From contig CAYRLG010000014.1 in the NCBI GenBank assembly GCA_964425195.1, positions 36,907 through 100,906 of the forward strand: a stretch of 64,000 nucleotides of DNA, given 5' to 3'. Both the position numbers and the translations under genes were made by a program. The notes under the pieces were generated by a model. The model searched no databases. It saw only the letters and a program-made list of their open reading frames with translations, and was not told where the DNA came from. Source of the DNA: Desulfamplus sp964425195. GTDB taxonomy: Bacteria; Desulfobacterota; Desulfobacteria; Desulfobacterales; Desulfobacteraceae. How positions within the stretch are numbered: position 1 is the stretch's first letter; every line of letters begins with the position of its first letter. This document shows positions 24,107 through 33,054 of this stretch, in pieces.

Positions 24107-26953
24107 ATGAATGAAAAAGAGCAAAAAACTAACACAGATAACAAAATAATCAGACGAATTCAGACGGATACAATAATCACAAGCCATATTAACTCTGATT
24201 TTGACGCAGTAGCATCTATGCTTGCTGCCCAGAAGCTATACCCCAACTCTATTGTTATTTTTCCCGGGTCACAAGAGAAGAGCCTACGTGATTTTTTCAT
24301 AAGTTCAATGAGCTATCTGTTCAATATGGCAACCCCTTCTACTATTGATTTTTCAAGAGTAAAACGATTAGTGCTTGTAGATACAAGACAAAAGCATCGA
24401 GCTCCTGCTGTGGCAGAACTTATTGATCGAAGTACCAACTGTTTTGATGTTGAGCTGCATATATACGATCACCACCCAAAGCAGGAAGATGACCTTAAAG
24501 GCTCTTTAGATGTCTATCATCAAACAGGGGCAACAGTCACAATTTTAAGCAAAATTCTTAGAGAAAAAAATATTTTCATAACTCCAGAAGAGGCAACTAT
24601 AATGGCTCTTGGTATCTATGAAGATACAGGTTCATTTACCTACTCCTCAACCACAGAGGCAGATTTTATAGAGGCTGGATTTCTTGTCTCATGTGGAGCA
24701 TCAATAAATACAATTGCTGATCTCATTACTCGAGAAATCAGCACGGATCAGGTTACATGGTTAAATGCTCTTCTAAATGAGATAACTTGCCACAGAATCA
24801 ATGGCTTTGATATTCATATATCATCTATATACTCCCCTTCATACATAACTGATCTTGCTTCAATTGTGCAAAAACTTGTAAAAATTGAGGATATCAATGT
24901 CTTTTTTGCAATTGTACTCATGGAGAACAAAATAACTATTGTTGCAAGAAGCAGAGTTGATGAGGTTGATGTGGGGCAGATACTCTCAGCAATGGGAGGT
25001 GGAGGACATGCTTATGCTGCATCTGCAAAAGTGATGGATAAGACTTTAGCACAAGTAGAGATTGAAATTATTGACATTATTAAAAACAGAGTCAGAGCAA
25101 GGCAAATTGTTTTAGAGCTTATGTCATCACCACCAATTATAATTGATGCTATGATGCCATGCAGTCGTGCAAGCAGACTTATGACACGCTATAACATAAA
25201 TGCTCTGCTTATATCAGAAGGAGATCGCAATAATCTGACTGGTTACATTTCACGCCAAGTTATTGAAAAAACATTATACCACAATTTAGCTCACCTTCCG
25301 GTAAAGGAGTACATGACAACAGATATGTCAACAATCTCTACTGACGCAGATATATCTGAAATTCAAAGTAAAATAATGGAAGGTAAACAGAGGATTTTGC
25401 CTGTTATAAGAAAAAGTGAATATAATAGCTACTTTGGTGAATTAAATAGCAAAGATATAAACTCAAGTGATAAAGATAAAACAAGGCACAACAAAGAGCA
25501 AAGCTGGGACAATGAAGTTATAGGTGTTATAACTCGCACCGATCTTTTTAATTTTTTAATATCCTATGATAAAAATAGTAAAATAGCACACCATGAAACG
25601 GCACATGGCAGAGACGATATAAGTATTCGTAACGCAAGAAAACGGAACATAGAGCCTTTTTTAAAAGAGCGACTTGAACCAAAAATTATTGATCTACTCA
25701 AAGATATTGGTATGGCAGGAGACCAAATAGGTCTTGATCTTTTTGTTGTTGGAGGATTTGTAAGAGATCTGCTTTTATACCGAAAAAGCGATGATGTTGA
25801 TATTGTTGTGGAGGGAGATGGAATAGCCTTTGCAAAACACCTTGCAGCTATGAAAAATGGACGTTGTAACATCCATCCTGAGTTTGGAACTGCTGTAGTC
25901 ATTTTACAATCTGGATTTAAAATTGATGTAGCATCTGCACGGCTTGAATATTATAAATCCCCAGCAGCACTTCCAACTGTTGAGATGAGTTCTATAAAGC
26001 TCGATCTTTTCCGGCGTGACTTTACAATAAACACACTTGCTATAAAGCTGAACTCAGATGGCTTTGGCACTTTAATCGATTTTTTTGGTGCACAGCGTGA
26101 TCTTAAAGATAAAACTATCCGCATTATCCATAATTTAAGTTTTGTTGAAGATCCAACAAGAGTCTTTAGAGCAATAAGATTTGCCAACCGTTTTGGTTTT
26201 ACCGTAGGAAAACTTACATCAAGCCTTATAAAGAATGCGATTAAACTCGATTTCTTTAAAAATTTAAGTGGGTTAAGGGTCTTTTCAGAGATTAAACAGA
26301 TTTTGGAAGAGGAGAACCCAATACCAGCAATTGAACAGATAAAAGAGTATCAGCTTGACAGAGTTATCCATCCTGAATTTTCTATAGATAGAGAGACTAT
26401 CGCAACTCTATCATCTGTTAAAAAGACCCTTACATGGCACGATCTTTTATATCTTGATGTAGAGTATTTACGATGGTCACTATACTTTATGGCAATGCTC
26501 AGACGTACTCAGATAAGGGTGTGTGAAGAGATATGCGATAAATTTCAACTTCCGCCTCGCCAAAAAAGCATTGTTTTACGTGAAAGGCTCAGAGCAGACG
26601 AGAGGCTATATCTGCTTGAAAAGAGTATGTTAGAAAGAGCTGGGGGAGATTCACCATTTAAAAACAGCGAACTTTATAACATTATGTCAGTTTTTAAGAC
26701 AGAACATATCCTATATATGATGGCAACAACAAAAAAAGAGGATGTAAGAAAGTCTATCTCATGGTTCTACACCCAGTTAAAAGATGTTGCTGTTTCAATA
26801 AGAGGCAAAGATTTGCTTGCAATGGGGATAAAGCCAGGACCAGCCTACAAAAATATTATCCAGTCTGTGCTTGAGGCAAAACTTGATGGTAAGTTAAAAA
26901 GTCGTGAAGATGAGTTGGAATTTGTCCAGAACATACTCATAAAACAGAAATAA
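24107..26953 (+). CDS. Fusion of DHH phosphoesterase, CBS pair and tRNA CCA/A-adding nucleotidyltransferase
   Basis: A 948-residue protein. The N-terminal DHH/DHHA1 phosphoesterase (about 20-320) shows HINSDFDAVASML, VDTR, YDHHP and GGGHAYAAS, as in NrnA-type oligonucleotide phosphodiesterases. A CBS pair (about 330-480) contains a hydrophilic Ser/Lys/Asp-rich insert. The C-terminal half is a class II tRNA nucleotidyltransferase with GGFVRDLL (about 548) and the DVDIVV metal site, RRDFTINTLAI and the head-to-tail helical domains. This architecture is known from Aquifex and deltaproteobacteria, where it adds CCA or only the terminal A to tRNA. Whether it adds CC or only A cannot be told from sequence by eye. 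Confidence 0.92.
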   Translation: MNEKEQKTNTDNKIIRRIQTDTIITSHINSDFDAVASMLAAQKLYPNSIVIFPGSQEKSLRDFFISSMSYLFNMATPSTIDFSRVKRLVLVDTRQKHRAPAVAELIDRSTNCFDVELHIYDHHPKQEDDLKGSLDVYHQTGATVTILSKILREKNIFITPEEATIMALGIYEDTGSFTYSSTTEADFIEAGFLVSCGASINTIADLITREISTDQVTWLNALLNEITCHRINGFDIHISSIYSPSYITDLASIVQKLVKIEDINVFFAIVLMENKITIVARSRVDEVDVGQILSAMGGGGHAYAASAKVMDKTLAQVEIEIIDIIKNRVRARQIVLELMSSPPIIIDAMMPCSRASRLMTRYNINALLISEGDRNNLTGYISRQVIEKTLYHNLAHLPVKEYMTTDMSTISTDADISEIQSKIMEGKQRILPVIRKSEYNSYFGELNSKDINSSDKDKTRHNKEQSWDNEVIGVITRTDLFNFLISYDKNSKIAHHETAHGRDDISIRNARKRNIEPFLKERLEPKIIDLLKDIGMAGDQIGLDLFVVGGFVRDLLLYRKSDDVDIVVEGDGIAFAKHLAAMKNGRCNIHPEFGTAVVILQSGFKIDVASARLEYYKSPAALPTVEMSSIKLDLFRRDFTINTLAIKLNSDGFGTLIDFFGAQRDLKDKTIRIIHNLSFVEDPTRVFRAIRFANRFGFTVGKLTSSLIKNAIKLDFFKNLSGLRVFSEIKQILEEENPIPAIEQIKEYQLDRVIHPEFSIDRETIATLSSVKKTLTWHDLLYLDVEYLRWSLYFMAMLRRTQIRVCEEICDKFQLPPRQKSIVLRERLRADERLYLLEKSMLERAGGDSPFKNSELYNIMSVFKTEHILYMMATTKKEDVRKSISWFYTQLKDVAVSIRGKDLLAMGIKPGPAYKNIIQSVLEAKLDGKLKSREDELEFVQNILIKQK

Positions 26954-27029
26954 TATCATTAATTTTTATTCCCTTCATATTATTAGGGATGTTTAAAGAA
27001 GAGAGAATTTTAAGGAAATTAGAGCAAAA

Positions 27030-28037
27030 ATGAAAAATGCAGATATCTTAACAGGCATCACCACAACAGGTACACCACATTTAGGAAATTATGTAGGAGC
27101 GATACGCCCTGCAATTGAGTCAAGCAAAGAGGCAAATAAAACATCATACTACTTTCTTGCAGATTATCACGCTATAATAAAATGCCAAGAGCCTGAACGT
27201 ATAAAAAGATCAGCTCTTGAAGTTGCAGCAACATGGATTGCAATGGGTCTTGACACAAATAGATCAATATTTTACCGTCAAACAGACATCCCTGAAATCC
27301 CTGAACTGACTTGGATTTTAACTTGTGTCACTGCCAAAGGATTGATGAATAGAGCACACGCATACAAGGCATCAGTTGCCGATAATGAATCGGAAAATAA
27401 CGATCCTGATAAAGATATCACAATGGGGCTTTTTTCTTATCCAATACTTATGGCAGCAGATATTTTGATGTTTAACGCCAAAAAAGTTCCAGTTGGCAAA
27501 GATCAGATTCAACATATTGAGATGACAAGAGATATTGCCGGAAGATTTAACCATATTTATGGCGAGCATTTTGTTCTTCCAGAAGCTGTTGTAGATGAAA
27601 AAAGTGCTGTTCTTTCAGGTCTTGATGGTAGAAAGATGAGCAAAAGCTATAACAATACAATTCCCCTTTTTGAGTCTGATAAAAGACTTCGTAAACTAAT
27701 AATGAAAATAACAACAAACTCTCTTGCACCGGAAGAGCCTAAAGACCCTGAAACTTGCACCCTGTTTGCAATATACAAGGCTTTTGCAACTGCTGATCAA
27801 GTTAAAACAATGGAAAAAAGATATAAAGAGGGAATAGCGTGGGGAGTGATGAAGCAAGAGCTTTTTGAATATTTGAATGAAATCTTAAAAGAGCCAAGAG
27901 ATACCTACAACAGGCTTGTGCAATCACCCCAAGATTTAGATGCCATTCTAAAGCAGGGAGCACAAAAGGCAAGAGAGTACGCTGCTCCATTTTTGGATAA
28001 AATTAGGAAATCTGTTGGAATAAACCGATTAGGTTAA
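27030..28037 (+). CDS. trpS: Tryptophanyl-tRNA synthetase
   Basis: A 335-residue class I synthetase of normal length that charges tRNA-Trp. The HIGH-type motif is TGTPHLGNY (about 13-21) and the KMSKS loop is at residues 202-206 within GRKMSKSYNN. The AADILMF and VGKDQIQHIEMTRDIA segments are typical of bacterial TrpRS. The 76-bp leader contains no recognisable T-box or trp attenuator. Confidence 0.97.
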   Translation: MKNADILTGITTTGTPHLGNYVGAIRPAIESSKEANKTSYYFLADYHAIIKCQEPERIKRSALEVAATWIAMGLDTNRSIFYRQTDIPEIPELTWILTCVTAKGLMNRAHAYKASVADNESENNDPDKDITMGLFSYPILMAADILMFNAKKVPVGKDQIQHIEMTRDIAGRFNHIYGEHFVLPEAVVDEKSAVLSGLDGRKMSKSYNNTIPLFESDKRLRKLIMKITTNSLAPEEPKDPETCTLFAIYKAFATADQVKTMEKRYKEGIAWGVMKQELFEYLNEILKEPRDTYNRLVQSPQDLDAILKQGAQKAREYAAPFLDKIRKSVGINRLG

Positions 28038-28052
28038 TACTGTACTGTAGAG

Positions 28053-28076
28053 AGGCACTGCTTTTGCCTTTTTTTT
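28053..28076 (+). terminator. Weak intrinsic terminator after trpS
   Basis: AGGCA (28053-28057) pairs with TGCCT (28065-28069) across a 7-nt loop and is followed by a run of T to 28076. The stem is short, so termination may be partial. Confidence 0.4.
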
Positions 28077-28138
28077 AAAAAAAACAGAAAAATGCTACAA
28101 TTTATTAACATAACAATAAAATAGAGAAAAGGATTGTA

Positions 28139-29608
28139 ATGGTAACACAACAGATCATTTTAAGAAGGATAACTCCTGTTTTAGTTTACGGACGCCCGAT
28201 TTTAGTTTTTGCAGGAATGATTTGTGCAATGTCGGTTATGCTTACCCGTAACTCCTCAATTTATCTTTCTGGAACGATTCTGCTCTTTACATCAATGCTA
28301 TTTGATCTTGTTGACGGCTGGTTTTCACAACGTTTTAGTCCTAATCCTACATTGGCAGAACTTGCAGATTTGATTATGGACAGGGTTGTCTATTCTATTG
28401 TATTTCCTTTGGTTGCAGTTGGTATGATGTGGAGGTTGCTATTTGTCTCTCCTGCACATAGTCGTTTAGAACTTTTACACGCTATCTTTGTTCTGATTAT
28501 CTGCGTAACTGTGCTTGTTAGAAATAACTTTGCCCATTTTATGAGAGGTTTTGCATTGCGATATGGACAGGAACCAGAACTTCGTGAACTTACTCGTCTT
28601 CGCACCATTGTTGCAGCCCCTCTTGGTCTTCTTATGTACATCCACGCTTTTTATGTACCTGCTTTTGGAGAGCTATCATTTATTTACAATACTGTCTCAA
28701 AAATTGCAAATCTGCCTCTTAGAAACCTCTTTATTATTGAAATTCTCTTTCTCATAATAAATTTTGGTTCAATAGCAGGCTACTGCCGTAAATATGGGAC
28801 ATACTGCTTAGATGAAATTTGTCTTGACGACAACCTTTTAAGACGCAAAATTTTGTCTGTTTTTCCAAATACTTTAACTATGATGAATGCAATAATGGGA
28901 CTTTTAGCAGTATTTTTTGCATATCAGGGAAAGATGACAGAGTCTTATCTGCTTTTAATAGGTGCTGCTGTTTTTGATAAGTTAGATGGAGCAATGGCAA
29001 GAAAACTCGGTTTAACAGAGCCACTGCCTGGAGTAATCAAAGGGCATATCACATTTGGTGGGCTTATGGACGACATAGCTGATGGTATAAGTTTTTGTAT
29101 TGCACCTGCATGGATATTTTATATTACGCTTGCAGACTATCCAAATCCTGAGATTCACTCGCTTCCAATTGGAACCGTGGCAATAATTTATGCATTAGCC
29201 GGGTTTGCACGGCTTATCTATTTTACTCTTGATAAGAACTCTATTCCGGGTATGTTCAAGGGATTGCCAACACCAGCAGCAGCACTTTTTGTTTCAGCTC
29301 CGCTTGTAGTTATTGCACATATCACACCATCAAATCAGGAGTGGATAACATTAGTTGGTCTTTTCACGTTTGGACTTTTTATCTTTACTTCTGTTCTTAT
29401 GAACTTCTATCCAATAAAATATCTTCACATGGGACGTTTTATGGATAGAAATCCATGGTTTATGTGGAGTACGCTCACACTTTTAATTATTTTTGTATTC
29501 ACCCCATGGTTTGGATATTTTGTATTTTTTCTGATGCTGCTTTACATCTTCTCGCCAATAGTATCATACAAAGTTGACCCTGCAACCGCTGCAAAAGAGA
29601 GAAGATGA
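28139..29608 (+). CDS. Tandem CDP-alcohol phosphatidyltransferase, double-domain membrane protein
   Basis: A 489-residue polytopic membrane protein containing two CDP-alcohol phosphatidyltransferase cores. The first (Asp56, Asp59 in DLVDG, then DLIMD ending at Asp81) lacks the Ala-Arg pair and the conserved Gly, so it is degenerate. The second starts after FPNTLTMMNAIMG (about 242-254) and has DKLDGAMAR (Asp280, Asp283) and GLMDDIAD (Asp311, Asp315). The spacing between Arg and the Gly is longer than the usual eight residues. The second half resembles phosphatidylserine synthase PssA. Such enzymes join a CDP-lipid to an alcohol such as serine, glycerol or inositol. The acceptor is unknown. 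Confidence 0.82.
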   Translation: MVTQQIILRRITPVLVYGRPILVFAGMICAMSVMLTRNSSIYLSGTILLFTSMLFDLVDGWFSQRFSPNPTLAELADLIMDRVVYSIVFPLVAVGMMWRLLFVSPAHSRLELLHAIFVLIICVTVLVRNNFAHFMRGFALRYGQEPELRELTRLRTIVAAPLGLLMYIHAFYVPAFGELSFIYNTVSKIANLPLRNLFIIEILFLIINFGSIAGYCRKYGTYCLDEICLDDNLLRRKILSVFPNTLTMMNAIMGLLAVFFAYQGKMTESYLLLIGAAVFDKLDGAMARKLGLTEPLPGVIKGHITFGGLMDDIADGISFCIAPAWIFYITLADYPNPEIHSLPIGTVAIIYALAGFARLIYFTLDKNSIPGMFKGLPTPAAALFVSAPLVVIAHITPSNQEWITLVGLFTFGLFIFTSVLMNFYPIKYLHMGRFMDRNPWFMWSTLTLLIIFVFTPWFGYFVFFLMLLYIFSPIVSYKVDPATAAKERR

Positions 29609-29655
29609 GCAAAAGATAAGCAGCAATAAAATAATATAGAGCAAAGCAGATAAAA

Positions 29656-30150
29656 TCATGCTCCATAACGGATTATAATTCGCTCTATTATTGTTGTGGT
29701 TGAAATTTCAGGTACAAGATCGACTCTTTCTACTGTTCCGCCTAATTTTTTTACAAAATCAGCACCAATAATCTTATCTTCGCTCCAATCAGCCCCTTTT
29801 ACAAGCACATCAGGGGCTATTCTTTTTATAAGACTTTCGGGATCAGGCTCATCAAAAATGACAACATAATCAACACATTCAAGAGCTGATAACACCTTTG
29901 CCCTCTGCACTTGCCCAACAATCGGGCGTTTTTCACCTTTTATCTGTCTAACAGATATGTCTGAATTTAACCCAATAATCAATATATCTCCATACTTTGC
30001 AGCCTCTTGAAGATATGTAACATGCCCTGCGTGAAGTATATCAAAACAGCCATTGGTAAAAACTACTTTTTTAGCTTTATCTCTCTCTGCTTTGATCAAT
30101 TCATTTATATTTGACCGTTCTACTATTTTGTTTGCTTTTATATTGTTCAT
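29656..30150 (-). CDS. rfaE2: D-glycero-beta-D-manno-heptose 1-phosphate adenylyltransferase (RfaE2/HldE C-terminal type)
   Basis: A 164-residue nucleotidyltransferase from the ATG at 30150. The longer frame to 30222 adds 24 residues but has no properly spaced ribosome site and exceeds the family length. VVFTNGCFDILHAGHVTYL carries the HxGH adenylylation motif, and GEKRPIVGQVQRAKVLSALE and DVLVKGADW are family signatures. It activates heptose-1-phosphate for lipopolysaccharide inner core, indicating a Gram-negative envelope. The kinase half (RfaE1) is not in the window. It is divergent from the acyltransferase at 30309. Confidence 0.92.
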   Translation of the reverse strand: MNNIKANKIVERSNINELIKAERDKAKKVVFTNGCFDILHAGHVTYLQEAAKYGDILIIGLNSDISVRQIKGEKRPIVGQVQRAKVLSALECVDYVVIFDEPDPESLIKRIAPDVLVKGADWSEDKIIGADFVKKLGGTVERVDLVPEISTTTIIERIIIRYGA

Positions 30151-30308
30151 AAATATAACAATCCTCTTGATATTGGAATGTAGAGCAACTATTTGTAATA
30201 TTTCTGCAAAACTATGATTCATCCTTTGATATATATGGCTGTTATGTTATCAAGATTGAAAAAAATTATCAAAAATTCAAATAACAAAGAAAATAATAAA
30301 GGAGACTC

Positions 30309-30893
30309 ATGATAAATAACACTATTTTTGATACCCCAATACTTAAAACAGTTATTCATTGGTCTGCTCGCTTTTTTTTCTATGCCACAGGATGGAAAGC
30401 GGAAGGCAGGAAGCCTGATTTCAAAAAATATGTCCTTATAGCAGCACCTCATACGTCTAATTGGGATTTTGTTTATACAATACTTGTTGCTTTTATTTTA
30501 AAGATCAAAATTTATATGATGGGTAAAAAAGAGCTTGTTCGCCCTCCGTTTGGAAAAATTGTAAAATGGCTTGGAGTTATTCCTATTGACCGTAGTAAAT
30601 CAAATAATACAGTTAATAATATTATTCAGACATTTAATAAACATGATGAGCTTATTATTGTAATTCCACCATCTGGCACTCGAAAAAAGGTGATGTATTG
30701 GAAAAGCGGTTTTTATCATATAGCAAGAGGTGCTAATGTTCCGATTGTCATGGGATATATAGATTATAGACGTAAAGCTGGCGGACTTGGCAGGTCTATT
30801 ATTCCAACTGGAGATATTGAGGCTGATATGGCTCTTATACGCTCATTTTATACTGGCGTTACTGGAAAATACCCTGAACAATCAATTGGATAA
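30309..30893 (+). CDS. Lysophospholipid acyltransferase-family protein (PlsC-like, short)
   Basis: A 194-residue protein of the glycerophospholipid acyltransferase fold. The catalytic HX4D motif is in APHTSNWDFV, followed by GKKELVRPPFGKIVKWLG. The third motif is PPSGTRKK in place of FPEGTR. An AAAGGAG site precedes the ATG. The family member with this pattern is common in bacteria as a putative 1-acylglycerol-3-phosphate acyltransferase, but the acceptor has not been established for this subgroup as far as I can tell. Confidence 0.85.
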   Translation: MINNTIFDTPILKTVIHWSARFFFYATGWKAEGRKPDFKKYVLIAAPHTSNWDFVYTILVAFILKIKIYMMGKKELVRPPFGKIVKWLGVIPIDRSKSNNTVNNIIQTFNKHDELIIVIPPSGTRKKVMYWKSGFYHIARGANVPIVMGYIDYRRKAGGLGRSIIPTGDIEADMALIRSFYTGVTGKYPEQSIG

Positions 30894-31026
30894 ACTTTAA
30901 CTACCCCATTAAATTAAATATCCATAACCAATCTGTAATACGCTATTTTAGTCGATCTTGAAAAAGTGGCATTCTTCCAATCTTGAGGAGAGAATTAAGT
31001 CATATTAACTTTATTGGTTGAAATTG

Positions 31027-32886
31027 TTATAAAAACAGATTTACAATCTGAAATTTCTCAACATCAACAATACCCTTGTCAGTTATCTTTAATTTAGGAA
31101 TAACTGGCAGGGCTAAAAATCCAAGTGTCATAAACGGGTCTGATAGTTTAGAGCCAAGAATTTTAACTGCATTTATAACTCTATCCATTGATTCCTTAAC
31201 CTGTTCTAAAGAGTTTTCTGACATCAAACCAGCTACAGGCAGAGCAAGACTTTCAACAACTTTTCCTTCTTTAACAACAACAAATCCTCCGCCCATCTCT
31301 TTTATTGCCTTGACTGCACAGAGCATATCATCATCATCTGCACCAGCAACAATAATATTATGAGAGTCGTGTGCAACTGTTGAGGCAATAGCTCCTTTAT
31401 TTAGCCCTAAGCCATTTACAAACCCCTTTGCCATTTCACTCTTTCCAGAGTATCTTTCAATTACTGCGATTTTTAACATATCACGGTTTGTATCAGATAT
31501 TGCATAATCATATAGTTCTCTATCTTCCTTTTTATTTTGGTTTTTATCTTTATCTTTTTTCAGAACATCCATGATAATCTCTTCTGTTACAACTTGATTT
31601 GGAATAACTTTAATTACCCGAGCTTTATCAATTGGAGTCTGGAGATTATTTTGATCTGATTTAGTGTTGCATAGATCATTTTTGCAGGGAATTGAAAAGT
31701 CAACTGTACTAAGATCAAAGTTCATAATTTTTGGAGCAGTGCCCTCTGAACTTGATTCAAATTTCTCATTCAGCCTTCCATCTTGTGCAGCCAAAACCCC
31801 TTTTACAAAAACCTTTTCAACCACAGGATTTCCAATATCTTTAAAAACCACCATATCAGCTCTTCGTCCCGGAGCTATTGCACCAACATCATTTAATCCA
31901 AAATAACGGGCAGGGTTAATGGTTGCCATCTGAATTGCCCTGACAGGCGCAACGCCGGATTTGACCGCCTTTCTTACAATATGATCAATATGCCCCTCTT
32001 TTAAAATCTCTTCTGGGTGTCGATCATCAGTGCACCACATCATCTGATGGAATGTATTGTCATTAATTGCAGGCATAAGAGCATCAAAGTTTTTAGCACA
32101 CGTTCCCTCTCTTACCATGATATGAATCCCAAGTCTTAATTTTGCCATAGCTTCATCAGCAGATGTGCACTCGTGATCGCTGTAAATTCCAGCAGATGCG
32201 TAGGCATTCAAACTTTTTCCAGTAAGGCAAGGAGCATGTCCATCAGCTGTTTTTCTCGCGATATGTGCAGCCTTAATCTTTGCAATAACATCAGGATCAG
32301 TAAATATAACTCCCGGATAGTTCATTATTTCCGCAAGTGCAACGATCTTATCATGTTTAAGAAGAGGAGTTATTTTCTCAGCATTTAAAACAGCTCCAGA
32401 GGTCTCCATATTTGTTGCCGGAACGCAAGAGGGTAGGGCGAACAAGATATTCATCGGCTGATCTTGTGCTGATCTTATCATGTATTCAATACCATCAACT
32501 CCCATAACATTTGCAATTTCATGAGGGTCAGCAACAACAGTTGTTGTTCCGCAAGGAACAACTCCTTGTGCAAATTTAGCAGGTGTAACCATTGAGCTTT
32601 CAATATGGACATGAGCATCAATAAATCCGGGAGAGATGTACATTCCTTTTAAATCAACTATCTGTTTAGACTTATAACTATCTGTTTCTGCTTGATTAGT
32701 ATTATTTTTTGAATAGCTTTCAGAGTATAGTTTAGAGTCTGCCAACCCACAGATATAACCATCTTTTACAGCAACGCTCTGTTCAAGAATTTCACCTGTA
32801 AAAACATTTATAACTTTGCCATTTATAAAAATTATATCTGCCTCTTCTCTTCCGGCTGCTGCTGCAATAATAGATTCTAAATTCAT
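31027..32886 (-). CDS. ade: Adenine deaminase
   Basis: A 619-residue amidohydrolase converting adenine to hypoxanthine and ammonia. It has the metal motif DAHVHIESSMVTP, the VVADPHEIANVMG segment, WCTDDRHPEEI, and the C-terminal Adenine_deam_C domain (HDSHNIIVAGADDDDM, EMGGGFVVV). Two hydrophilic Asn/Lys/Asp/Ser-rich inserts interrupt the conserved core, at about residues 56-72 and 405-455. They make it longer than the roughly 570-600 residues usual for the family. It stands alone, convergent with the acyltransferase gene. Confidence 0.95.
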   Translation of the reverse strand: MNLESIIAAAAGREEADIIFINGKVINVFTGEILEQSVAVKDGYICGLADSKLYSESYSKNNTNQAETDSYKSKQIVDLKGMYISPGFIDAHVHIESSMVTPAKFAQGVVPCGTTTVVADPHEIANVMGVDGIEYMIRSAQDQPMNILFALPSCVPATNMETSGAVLNAEKITPLLKHDKIVALAEIMNYPGVIFTDPDVIAKIKAAHIARKTADGHAPCLTGKSLNAYASAGIYSDHECTSADEAMAKLRLGIHIMVREGTCAKNFDALMPAINDNTFHQMMWCTDDRHPEEILKEGHIDHIVRKAVKSGVAPVRAIQMATINPARYFGLNDVGAIAPGRRADMVVFKDIGNPVVEKVFVKGVLAAQDGRLNEKFESSSEGTAPKIMNFDLSTVDFSIPCKNDLCNTKSDQNNLQTPIDKARVIKVIPNQVVTEEIIMDVLKKDKDKNQNKKEDRELYDYAISDTNRDMLKIAVIERYSGKSEMAKGFVNGLGLNKGAIASTVAHDSHNIIVAGADDDDMLCAVKAIKEMGGGFVVVKEGKVVESLALPVAGLMSENSLEQVKESMDRVINAVKILGSKLSDPFMTLGFLALPVIPKLKITDKGIVDVEKFQIVNLFL

Positions 32887-32912
32887 TATAAATATTTACC
32901 TCCAAAGGTTAA

Positions 32913-32929
32913 TGTAAATTAAGTTTACA
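32913..32929. promoter_or_regulatory. Candidate operator palindrome before ade
   Basis: TGTAAA-ttaag-TTTACA is a perfect 6-bp inverted repeat with a 5-nt spacer, 26 bp upstream of the ade start codon. The form is typical of a dimeric repressor site, but no regulator is implied by context. Confidence 0.3.
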
Positions 32930-33054
32930 GATAAGTATAAAATCAAAGTTTGCTCTTCTTTAAACATTGAGCTTGTAGTATTATGTATATGTTATTTTTT
33001 TAAAAATAGTTTTAAACATAATTTAGTTAAAATAGATTGTCAAAGAGAATGCCA

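Noticed and set aside
25564..25902. A 112-codon open frame opposite the tRNA nucleotidyltransferase domain
   Set aside because: It is the antisense of GGFVRDLL-region codons with Ser/Arg-rich composition typical of shadow frames.
26954..27029. T-box or attenuator in the trpS leader
   Set aside because: Only a 4-5 bp CCCT/AGGG stem and no leader peptide with Trp codons or T-box consensus.
30151..30222. Upstream extension of rfaE2 by 24 codons
   Set aside because: The ribosome site AAAGGATG abuts the distal ATG with no spacing, and the extension exceeds the family length.
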